NCBI GenBank assembly: GCA_032718475.1
Contig: JAUCBJ010007443.1
Coordinates: 1-64,000 of the forward strand
DNA: 64,000 nucleotides
Reading direction: 5' to 3'
Source: Nemertoderma westbladi
Lineage: Eukaryota; Xenacoelomorpha; Nemertodermatida; Nemertodermatidae
Translations under genes and position numbers: made by a program
Part shown: positions 54,780-62,894 of the stretch, piece after piece
Layout: every line of letters starts with the position of its first letter
Numbering within the stretch: the first letter of the stretch is position 1
Notes under the pieces: model-generated
Seen by the model: only the letters and a program-made list of their open reading frames with translations
Database searches by the model: none
Told to the model about the DNA's origin: nothing

Positions 54780-55780
54780 AGTCCCACAGTACAGTTGGTT
54801 GTACACGTACAGGAGTTACAGTGCCGGAGTCCCACAGTACAGTTGGTTGTACACGTACAGGAGTTACAGTGTCGGCAGTGTTCCAATCAGTCCCACAGTA
54901 CAGTTGGTTGTACACGTACAGGAGTTACAGTGTCGGCCGTGTTCCTATCAGTCCCACAGTACAGTTGGTTGTACACGTACAGGAGTTACAGTGCCGGAGT
55001 CCCACAGTACAGTTGGTTGTACACGTACAGGAGTTACAGTGTCGGCCATGTTCCTATCAGTCCCACAGTACAGTTGGTTGTACACGTACAGGAGTTACAG
55101 TGTCGGCCGTGTTCCAATCAGTCCCACAGTACAGTTGGTTGTACACGTACAGGAGTTACAGTCGGCCGGCAGTCCCACAGTACAGTTGGTTGTACACGTA
55201 CAGGAGTTACAGTGTCGGCCATGTTCCAATCAGTCCCACAGTACAGTTGGTTGTACACGTACAGGAGTTACAGTGCCGGAGTCCCACAGTACAGTTGGTT
55301 GTACACGTACAGGAGTTACAGTGTCGGCCGTGTTCCTATCAGTCCCACAGTACAGTTGGTTGTACACGTACAGGAGTTACAGTGTCGGCCGTGTTCCAAT
55401 CAGTCCCACAGTACAGTTGGTTGTACACGTACAGGAGTTACAGTGCCGGAGTCCCACAGTACAGTTGGTTGTACACGTACAGGAGTTACTGTGTCGGCCA
55501 TGTTCCAATCAGTCCCACAGTACAGTTGGTTGTACACGTACAGGAGTTACAGTGCCGGAGTCCCACAGTACAGTTGGTTGTACACGTACAGGAGTTACAG
55601 TGTCGGCCGTGTTCCTATCAGTCCCACAGTACAGTTGGTTGTACACGTACAGGAGTTACTGTGTCGGCCATGTTCCAATCAGTCCCACAGTACAGTTGGT
55701 TGTACACGTACAGGAGTTACAGTGCCGGAGTCCCACAGTACAGTTGGTTGTACACGTACAGGAGTTACAGTGTCGGCCAT
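54780..55780. repeat. Higher-order array of 61- and 48-bp monomers (279-bp period)
   Basis: The junctions CGG-AGTCCC that mark 48-bp units lie at 54828, 54998, 55171, 55280, 55450, 55559 and 55729. Spacings are 170, 173, 109, 170, 109 and 170, so 170 (61+61+48) and 109 (61+48) alternate to give a 279-bp period. A TTACTGTG variant at about 55487 and 55657 is also phased with it. The unit at 55161-55171 is irregular (GTCGGCCGGCAGTCCC). Confidence 0.85.
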
Positions 55781-56437
55781 GTTCCAATCAGTCCCACAGT
55801 ACAGTTGGTTGTACACGTACAGGAGTTACAGTATCGAACATGTTCCTATCAGTCCCACAGTACAGTTGGTTGTACACGTACAGGAGTTACAGTGTCGGCC
55901 GTGTTCCTATCAGTCCCACAGTACAGTTGGTTGTACACGTACAGGAGTTACAGTATCGAACATGTTCCTATCAGTCCCACAGTACAGTTGGTTGTACACG
56001 TACAGGAGTTACAGTGTCGGCCGTGTTCCTATCCGTCCCACAGTACAGTTGGTTGTACACGTACAGGAGTTACAGTGTCGGCCGTGTTCCTATCAGTCCC
56101 ACAGTACAGTTGGTTGTACACGTACAGGAGTTACAGTGTCGGCCGTGTTCCTATCAGTCCCACAGTACAGTTGGTTGTACACGTACAGGAGTTACAGTAT
56201 CGAACATGTTCCTATCAGTCCCACAGTACAGTTGGTTGTACACGTACAGGAGTTACAGTGTCGGCCGTGTTCCAATCAGTCCCACAGTACAGTTGGTTGT
56301 ACACGTACAGGAGTTACAGTATCGAACATGTTCCTATCAGTCCCACAGTACAGTTGGTTGTACACGTACAGGAGTTACAGTGCCGGCCGTGTTCCAATCA
56401 GTCCCACAGTACACACGCATTATGCCAACACGTAGTG

Positions 56438-56452
56438 CTTTATTGAATAAAG
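56438..56452. terminator. Possible bidirectional polyadenylation signal at the array edge
   Basis: CTTTATTGAATAAAG is a perfect 7-bp inverted repeat around one base and supplies AATAAA on both strands. It lies about 25 bp beyond the last satellite base. Such hexamers occur often by chance in AT-rich DNA, so a role in ending satellite or flanking transcripts is only inferred. Confidence 0.3.
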
Positions 56453-56528
56453 AATCACACATTAATATAAATAGAAATAATACATTCTGGAATACGGTAA
56501 TTTAAGTTGTTTCCATGTTATTGATTAC

Positions 56529-56566
56529 TTTGCAGCGTTTCGTCCTATAGGCCGCAACGCTGCAAA
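56529..56566. repeat. Perfect 11-bp inverted repeat (hairpin)
   Basis: TTTGCAGCGTT at 56529-56539 pairs with AACGCTGCAAA at 56556-56566 around a 16-nt loop. It could be the end of a palindromic mobile element or a structured RNA. No other evidence favours either. Confidence 0.7.
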
Positions 56567-56957
56567 ATAGTACTAGCGTAGAGTTGTGAGTAATTCACCA
56601 GAACGCTGTTTAGTTGAATTTAATTTATTGAATTTATTTATTTCCTCAAAATTTATATAAAAAACAACAAACTAAACAATACCACAGAATCTGCTGGGTA
56701 CTTTGGAGTGTGTGTTGACAACATAATGTAACAAAAGTATTATTCGGCCGTTAGGCCAGGGATTACGCATACCGGTCCCGTACCTCATAAATTATTCCAG
56801 ACAAATGTTATTGACGATTACATTAGATTTTTACTACAAATACAAGTACTACACTATAACTACTACTACATAACTACTAGCTATAACACAAAATCAAAAT
56901 TACTAGCTTCTAGCTCAGCTACCATTCTCTACATAACAAAATGCAAATATCCGATAA
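56567..56957. other. AT-rich spacer, nothing recognised
   Basis: This is AT-rich DNA with short ACTACTACTA- and TTTATTTATT-like stretches. I see no readable frame, RNA gene or tandem repeat beyond these. Confidence 0.5.
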
Positions 56958-57178
56958 CTAAACCTATTTACTAAAGTTTCCAATATTCACAGCTACAATA
57001 CAAGGTCAGCTTCTAAATTAAATTACTCTTTACCACGGGTATGCTTAACTTCAACTAAGCATTCACTGAGTTTTCAGGGCCCGACAGTCTGGAATACGAT
57101 TCCCCCCAACATAAAACAAAAAAATTAAATCCATAATTCTCTAGTAAATTTAAAAAATCATTATTAGCTGAAATTTAA
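56958..57178 (+). pseudogene. 3' remnant of a CR1/L2/Jockey-type LINE reverse transcriptase
   Basis: The frame from 56958 reads LFTKVSNIHSYNTRSAS, then NYSLPRVCLTSTKHSLSFQ, then GPTVWNTIPPNIKQ, up to a stop at 57126-57128. A +2 frame then continues with FSSKFKKSLLAEI and a stop at 57176-57178. This order (NTR, GPxxWN-IPP, SFKKxLL) is the hallmark of the C-terminal tail of ORF2 in CR1, L2 and related LINEs. The copy lacks the reverse-transcriptase core, has a stop just upstream (56955-56957) and is shifted near 57130, so it is a dead 3' fragment. It could derive from a relative of the LINE at 60-62 kb, which lacks this tail. Confidence 0.75.
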
Positions 57179-57225
57179 CATGTTTATAGTTCCAATTATA
57201 TAGTTATTATAACCAAAACAATAAA

Positions 57226-57666
57226 CTAAACTAAATAGAACAGGTTACAGTTTTATTTTTAAGTGTAATCAGCTGTTATTTGCGTCGAATTTCCCCTGGA
57301 GAGGGATACATTTTTATTACGTCCAGTTTCCCCCCTATCTGGATATAAACTACCGGTATATATTTACCGGTACTCCAGAAAAAAAGTTGGTCAAATGTTT
57401 TCTTAATTTTCAATTTAATTTTTACTAACTTGCAAATTAAAAGAACTAGCTAACATAAAATCAAAATTATTAGCCACCATCTTACGGTCAGATGGTCAAA
57501 TGTTTGTTTTAGAACAAAAAAACGACAAAAGCCATTTTCACATGAAAAAATTCGTCAAAAAGTGGGTACCCATCACTCCTAATAGTGATATCCTACTTTC
57601 ATTTATACATATAGGCCTATACCGGAACCGGTGTAACAGAGAATTGTCACTCCCCAAGCAAAATCA
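57226..57666. other. AT-rich spacer, no credible gene
   Basis: The first bases follow the word TAACCAAAACAATAAA (57210-57225). Otherwise the stretch holds several ACCGGTA words and a short + frame (from 57500) that ends in translated poly-C; it has no recognisable motif. I see nothing functional. Confidence 0.5.
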
Positions 57667-57687
57667 CCCCCCCCCCCCCCCCCCCCC
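57667..57687. repeat. Poly-C run (21 nt)
   Basis: An uninterrupted run of C, so the other strand is G21. The length is prone to sequencing and assembly error. Confidence 0.95.
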
Positions 57688-58129
57688 GGTTAAAATTCCC
57701 TACCCCTAGCACTTAGTGTATTCACACTCGCTCAGGGTGTAATTTCCCTAGCGTATTTTAACCCCCTCCAGTGAAAACTCGCCCCTGCATTTTATAAATT
57801 TTCACTGTGTGCAAATCCATCCCCGGTTAAATTTCCCTAGTGCATTCTCACTCCCGGTGTATTTTTTTTGTATCTTCCACCTGCCTGTATATAGTACTTT
57901 ACTATATTACTATATATACAAATCTCCAGTGTGTGTTTGTTTGTTTACTAGATGTATCTGTGGTCTTAACTGTAAGCTTATATCGAATTTAAATTATATT
58001 GAAATTTAAAATACCATGGGGGCAAGAAATAAGAATACACTGAGGGAGGAGGATTAAATTTCACTAAAAAATCACCCAGAGTAGTTTCACCCTCGGTTAA
58101 AATGTGGTACCCTAGTGAATTCTAACCGG
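57688..58129. repeat. Degenerate C-rich interspersed repeat (CGGTTAAA...CCCTAG)
   Basis: Several decayed units share the order CGGTTAAAATTCCCTA or GGTTAAATTTCCCTAGTG, followed by a short TGCATTCTCAC-like tail. They are at about 57688, 57746, 57823 and 58095, the last reading CGGTTAAAATGTGGTACCC. Unit length is irregular. It looks like a decayed minisatellite bordered by the C21 and G14 runs. The intervening 57870-58080 shows nothing else. Confidence 0.5.
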
Positions 58130-58143
58130 GGGGGGGGGGGGGG
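58130..58143. repeat. Poly-G run (14 nt)
   Basis: An uninterrupted G run after TTCTAACC, followed shortly by a second run of seven G in CACTAGGGGGGG. Confidence 0.95.
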
Positions 58144-58252
58144 ATTTTTACACTAGGGGGGGTGGAAATTATCTGCTACACCGGTACTGTTGTCAGCTTG
58201 TCGGTAATACCAACCAGCCAACAGCTCGAATTTTATGAACATTAGCCAAAAA

Positions 58253-58258
58253 ACTTAC
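58253..58258 (-). other. Candidate 5' splice donor of the EF-hand exon
   Basis: On the minus strand the exon reads TCG TTG and then GTAAGT, a consensus donor. It falls between codons 49 and 50 (phase 0). Reading past it degrades the protein to low-complexity residues and a stop 22 codons later, as expected for intron sequence. Confidence 0.6.
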
Positions 58259-58405
58259 CAACGATTCGCCAAATTGTGTCTTCGCTAATATCGTAAAGGA
58301 TTCAGTGGAGATATAACCCTGATTGGCTTCGTCACATAAATTAAATATATGAGTTAATCCTTCTCGGAATCCTATATCATCAATGGGGGCATCATCTTCC
58401 TCCAT
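58259..58405 (-). CDS. First or internal exon of an EF-hand-like protein (partial)
   Basis: The exon encodes 49 residues, beginning MEEDDAPIDDIGFREGLTHI. Residues 21-37 (FNLCDEANQGYISTESF) fit a divergent EF-hand: Asp25, Gly30, Ile32 and Phe37 sit at the expected spacing, but loop positions 3, 5 and 12 are Ala, Gln and Ser, so calcium binding is doubtful. The ATG has a strong context (AGA before, G after), and a consensus donor follows codon 49. A polypyrimidine stretch ending CAAACAAG just upstream could instead be an acceptor, making this an internal exon. The style of the helix-loop resembles N-terminal EF-hands of coiled-coil proteins such as Rab11-FIP3/4 or MCC, but I cannot assign a family. 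Further exons would lie to the left, towards the satellite, and I could not find them. A retained fragment of a dead gene is possible. Confidence 0.5.
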
Positions 58406-60070
58406 TCTTGTTTGAAAAAATAAAAACAGAGATGCATCTTGCGCATCGGTTTTATTTCAACGCAGCAAAGTGTGAAGCAATGACAACGCGTCTCCAAATG
58501 GTATTACAGTATTAATCAGCGTCATTATATCAATTATAGGCCTTTAGTATCAATAAATACAGAAATATTATATCCAGTCCAGATATCACATAACTTGAAA
58601 GTGAAAACAATTATTACAGTATTATTATTTGCACAAAATAAAAAATATTAAAACAACAAATTGATCAGACTGTCAGAGGATAGGTTACAGTGATAGTACA
58701 AACAGCTATTACTTGCATTAATTTTACCCTGAAAGTAGGCCTACCGTACACAATTTCATTTTGTAGAATTCATGATTTCTGCATTTCCTTTTCATAATTT
58801 CAAACAATTATTTCCTTTTTCTTTTTTGATTGTTTTTATTACATACAACCTTTTCTTAATCATTTGTACTTTTTGTTCCGGGACGTTCCTGTTTGGGGGC
58901 CTCCATTTTGAATTTTTTTAATGTCATTTTACCAGTTCAGCAGTTCCCGTGGCAAACCACTTATAAAATTTTTGTATTTTTTGTCAATTTACCGGCTTCC
59001 TATAACAAAATACTTAGAACGTTCACTTATCAGCTTATAACTTTGATTCAAAATATGCTGCTCCCAACTGCCCAAACCCCTATCTACTGACCTATTTCAG
59101 CATTTAGTTAGAGCGCTACCCCCCCCCCCCCCCCCCCCCCCCCCACCTAACACAATACTTGATTAGCATACATTGCACTTTAATATTGCATAATTTGTAA
59201 TTACCTAATTAACTAAAACTCTAATTAACTATTAATAAAAGCCACATACAGACAAACTGCAAATTGATTTATTATTGTACAAAAATGCCACAATTCCTAA
59301 AAATATGCTCTGTAATAGAGTAATACTGTAATATAATAATCATTAATCTAATAATTGCTTAATAATAATTTGACTTTAAAAAACGTACCGGTACTAAAAA
59401 ATTATCGATTAATCAAAAAATACTTAGGCCTATATTCATAAATTAGGTACATAACTAACTAAAAAAAATATTACCGGTATTAAAAATTTATTAATTATTA
59501 ATAACAAACAACATGAATAATACTTAGTAGGCCTACTCTATAAAACGCCAGAACAAATTACTGCAAAGTAATTCACAACATAATTATATTGTAAAGTTAT
59601 ATTAGGCCTATTTAAAAAGTACGAAATTAACTAAAAATTATAATTAATACATGCAAAAAGTATGGGCCACAATTCCAACTAAACCTAAGCTATATGGCAG
59701 TATGGGAACAATTGCAATTTTACTTTCTCTTTCTCGTTCGCGTCATCCCGCTTCATTACCATCGAGCAACGACAACACGTTGGGGGTGTTTCCGGACCGA
59801 GACCGTGTCTTATCCACCACTGAAAGTCGGCTGCAGATGACAGGATGACATCCAGCAAATGTCTGCTAATCGTAAATCGTTTCAGGCACTTAAACTGGCA
59901 TTCTTACTCTCCTCCCCTAGTCCAGTAGTCAGCCAGTGCCGCCGGTACAATTGAACAGGGGACGGGGATACCGGTACCGCTATCTGACAATCTGACTGTT
60001 GCATATTAAAACTGTATTCTGGTTTTGAAGGCTGAAGGCTACAGCCTACAGCCTACGGCAGTCCTACTAA
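58406..60070. other. AT-rich spacer with a CpG-rich patch and a poly-C run
   Basis: Mostly AT-rich, with repeated ACCGGTA and TAGGCCTA words. A C26 run lies at 59119-59144. At about 59728-59812 there are roughly ten CpG in 80 bp, unlike the surroundings; on the minus strand this is upstream of the EF-hand exon and could be a promoter or 5' exon, without other support. Short + frames at 58893 and 59651 show no recognisable motif. GGCTACAGCCTACAGCCTACGGC near 60036 is a small local repeat. I see no RNA gene. Confidence 0.5.
59119..59144. repeat. Poly-C run (26 nt)
   Basis: An uninterrupted C run in otherwise AT-rich DNA; the true length is uncertain in any assembly. Confidence 0.95.
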
Positions 60071-60110
60071 AAACCGCAATTTACCGCAACTTACCGCAAT
60101 TTACCGCAAC
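60071..60110. repeat. Four-copy 10-bp tandem repeat (TTACCGCAAT)
   Basis: Four consecutive decamers read AAACCGCAAT, TTACCGCAAC, TTACCGCAAT and TTACCGCAAC, and stop about 15 bp before the first start codon upstream of the LINE remnant. A relation to the LINE insertion cannot be shown. Confidence 0.9.
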
Positions 60111-60125
60111 TAGTTCAGTAGTTCA

Positions 60126-61763
60126 TTGCTATCTATATTAATGTTAATATTGATTTTAAAAAGATCCCAAAATTCTCCCACCCAAAGAGATATTATTTGG
60201 AGAACTGCTCCTGCTGTCCTGTCTGGGACCAAACCAATACTAATTGGAGTCATATACCGACCACAAACAGATACGACTTTTTTTGAAAACATAGAGGAAA
60301 CTCTTGGAGACATATCATCGTATCACGAAGTTTATATAATGGGAGACACAAATACGGACACTTCAAAGCCCAGGGGGTTACCGGTATCAACATTACCCGA
60401 TGTCATGGAAACTGGAAACCAAGCAACGATAACATTACCGGTAACTGAAGATACTGCTACACCCCATAAACTAGCACACTTCTGCAGATCTCTTAGTCTG
60501 AAGCAAATAATAACTGAGTATACGAGTGTCACGGAAACTTCAAGTACCGTAATTGAACATGTATTTGTCTCAAATATGAATATGGTAAGCCAAAGTGGTG
60601 TTATTAAACTAAGAATGAGTGACCACTACCTGATATTCTGTACCCGTAAGAAGGTTAAAATACCCATAAATCACCACAAAGAAATCATTTGTCGAAATTA
60701 TAAAAACTATAATAAAGATATAATGCTGGCAAACACAAGAACAAACACCGTTATCCAGGGAGTAACATCTCAGACAGATGTCAATGATGCAGCAAGGCAG
60801 CTATCTGATGAACTCAAAAATATAATTGACCGTTTAGCGCCGCCAAGATCAGTGAGGGTTAAACACCGAAGCGAGCCATGGATGGATAATGAGGTTCGCG
60901 ATGCCATTACAAAACGCCACAAAGCTACACTTGTTTTTCCCCAAGCAAAAGCCAATGAAGATGATTTCAAAAAAATTAGGAATAAAGTAACTAGTTTAAT
61001 ACGTTTCAAAAAAGCAGATTATATCAAAGCAAAAGTACAATCTTCTAAAAACAATCCCAAAGACCTTTGGAAAATTTTCAAATCACTTGGCATGCCTTCC
61101 AAAAAGACACAAACACCTGATTCTGCCAGTCCAGGATTGATAATAGATGGTGTAATATCACGTGACCCAAAACTAATAAGCAACTGTTTTAACGAGTATT
61201 TTTCAAATGTCGCAAAATCCTTGGAATCGAAATTACCATCTCCTACAGGACGATTTGGATACGAGGCTACAAGGGATTATTACCAAAACATGGGAACCAG
61301 TCAGGAAACATTTACTCTTTCCGAAATAACTGAACAAGAAATAGAGTCAATTATCCAGGAAATTGATACAAGCAAAAGTACAGGCGCAGATGGAATTCCA
61401 GCACGAATAATAAAGGATTGCAGTGACGTTATTACTGGACCTATAACACACATAGTTAATACTTCGATCAAAACCAGCACTTTTCCTGAAAATTACAAAA
61501 CCGCCAAAGTCAAGCCCATTAAAAAAAGTTCTAGTAATGCTCTAGAAAAGGAAAATAACAGACCGATTTCTCTCCTGCCAATTTTATCGAAGATTCTTGA
61601 AAGGGTCGTCCACAACCAGCATGTGGAATATATAGCAACAAGTGGGATCGCTAATAAACTTCAGTCTGGATTTCGGCGTGGATATTCGACTGAGACTACC
61701 CTAATCTATGTAGACAACTTCATCCGAGAAGGTATTGAGAAAGGCCATCTTACAGGTATCTAA
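60126..61763 (+). pseudogene. LINE ORF2 part 1: endonuclease C-terminal half, linker, start of RT
   Basis: The frame has 545 codons. The first ~25 residues (hydrophobic, no homology seen) are probably not LINE-derived. Residues 36-48 (KPILIGVIYRPQT), 70-77 (YIMGDTNT, normally GDFN) and 165-171 (SDHYLIF, the endonuclease SDH) are endonuclease motifs; its N-terminal half is missing. Residues 247-253 (HRSEPWM) and 309-317 (NNPKDLWKI) belong to the linker. Reverse-transcriptase motifs follow: STGADGIPARII (418-429), NNRPISLLPILSKILERVV (477-495) and QSGFRRGYSTETTL (513-526). The stop at 61761-61763 is premature: the expected next motif is in another frame from 61760. No promoter is visible. Confidence 0.8.
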
Positions 61764-62448
61764 TAGACCTCAGCAAGGCGTTCGACACCATAGATCATTC
61801 CACACTGCTAGCCAAACTCAAACTTCTGGGATTCTCTGATAGCACTACAAGATGGATGAAATCGTACCTGACGGGTAGACAGCAGTTTGTGAGTATTAAT
61901 GGTGTAGAATCGGAAAGAAGCCAAATTGACATTGGAGTTCCTCAAGGTTCGATTTTGGGGCCCGATTTATTCGGTGACCATACCAATGACTTTTCACAAG
62001 CTATAGAAATTGCAGCCCCAATGTTTGCCGATGATACCAGCTTATTGGACTCAAATTCTGATGTGGATGAACTATCTCGCGTCCTGTCAGAGAATATGGA
62101 TGCTGTGTACGATTGGTGTAATGATAATCGCCTTAGCATAAATTTCAAGAAAACCCAGGCAATTTGTTTTGGTACACATCAGAGGTTAGCATCAGCTCCG
62201 AAACTGCAAGTTAAATGCGGCGGCATTGATATACCGGTGAAGGATGCGGTAACCTATCTCGGAGCAGAACTCGATGACACCCTTGCAGGTGAGAATATGG
62301 CTCAAAAAATAATTAAAAAGGGAAACAGCCGTCTAAAATTTCTTCACCGCAATGGAGGAGTTCTCGATCGCCATTCCCGTTGACTACTCTGCATGGCCCT
62401 CATCCAGCCCCATATGGACTACGCCTCTAGCTGCTGGTTCTTGACTAT
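60170..62448 (+). mobile_element. Degenerate, 5'-truncated LINE (CR1/L2/Jockey group)
   Basis: The coding remnant starts inside an apurinic-endonuclease domain, runs through a full linker and most of the reverse transcriptase, and is lost around 62448, where a minisatellite begins. It carries at least one frameshift (about 61757) and one in-frame stop (62381-62383). The 5' truncation is typical of target-primed reverse transcription. The missing tail is of the kind seen separately at 56958-57178. The left boundary is uncertain (60126-60200), and I found no target-site duplication. Clade placement rests on motif style only. Confidence 0.8.
61760..62383 (+). pseudogene. LINE ORF2 part 2: RT palm with FADD catalytic motif
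   Basis: This continues part 1 after a shift equivalent to one lost base (or two gained). It opens with LIDLSKAFDTIDHSTLLAKL, motif A with its catalytic Asp. It then has SYLTGRQQFV, GVPQGSILGPDLF (motif B, followed by a degraded GDHTNDF) and MFADDTSLL (motif C, the FADD catalytic pair), then the thumb-side KTQAICFGTHQ and VTYLGAELDD. After the stop at 62381-62383 the same frame still reads LLCMALIQPHMDYASSCWF, the usual continuation, so that stop is a nonsense mutation. The copy cannot encode a functional enzyme. Confidence 0.85.
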
Positions 62449-62458
62449 CTCTGTAAAG

Positions 62459-62640
62459 GCTTTTGCGGATATAACCAGTTATTTTTTCTCCGCAATGAAC
62501 TGTTAAGTTGTTTTAGCGGACATAACAAGCCATTTTCCCGCAAAGTACTGTGTAGGTGTTTTAGCGGACATAAAAAGCCATTTTTTCTGTATGTGTACTT
62601 TAGCGGACATAACAAGCCATTTATGCCGCAATGCGCCAAA
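62459..62640. repeat. Four-copy degenerate minisatellite (TTTAGCGGACATAACAAGCC)
   Basis: Units start near 62459, 62511, 62560 and 62599, each with a GCGGACATAACAAGCCATTT-like core, usually followed by CCGCAA. The GCGG and CCGC ends could pair. It abuts the broken 3' end of the LINE. A minus-strand frame of 64 codons (62639 to 62445) reads through it with the motif GLLCPLK repeated; I take it as a by-product. Confidence 0.8.
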
Positions 62641-62894
62641 ATACTCTTAATGCAGTGTAGTTCCGATGACGAAATCTATCAGCTGATTTGATGTCAATGT
62701 GGAGCTTTCTTGGCCTCTTTGTTCGGCTCTCTCGACCAATCAGAGCGATTTTCTTTGTATGTACAAACCGAGCCTATGTAAACCGTGCCAGGCACATCAG
62801 TATCAGTTATTGTCAGTTGTAGTTGTTGTTGTATTTTTCTGAGCCCAGAACACCGGCTTAGGATTCTTTGTGTTTCTATGTAGGTTTCAGACTT
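62641..62894. other. Spacer between LINE remnants, with a CCAAT box
   Basis: No gene is recognised. GACCAATCAGAG at about 62735-62746 is a good CCAAT-box match, and GTTGTAGTTGTTGTTG lies near 62816. It could be 5' sequence of the following LINE or a host promoter fragment; nothing decides. Confidence 0.35.

Larger units (their letters stand above)
50606..56413. repeat. 61-bp tandem satellite array, right part and edge
   Basis: This is the same monomer in the same orientation, about 95 units, and is the continuation of the left array after a transposon insertion. It is less regular than the interior. It has 62-bp units with TTCCTAATC (about 50650, 51200, 51565), many 48-bp units lacking monomer bases 1-13 (first at about 52660, dense at 54.8-55.7 kb), a unit with a 2-bp loss near 54400, and an odd junction near 55165. 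The array stops inside a monomer, after CCCACAGTACA at 56413, and unrelated AT-rich DNA follows. Greater irregularity at the edge is what unequal exchange with poor edge homogenisation predicts. Confidence 0.97.

Noticed and set aside
1-56413. CRISPR-like array
   Set aside because: There are no unique spacers: the whole 61 bp is repeated and only a few sites vary. The context is eukaryotic.
57500-57709. + strand frame ending in a run of proline
   Set aside because: The prolines are the translated poly-C run; the rest has no motif.
59651-59848. + strand 65-codon frame across the CpG-rich patch
   Set aside because: No recognisable domain, weak context and no splice signals noticed.
60770-61009. 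Minus-strand frames antisense to the first LINE (also 60110, 60332 and 61942)
   Set aside because: The + strand carries consistent LINE ORF2 motifs throughout; the antisense frames show none.
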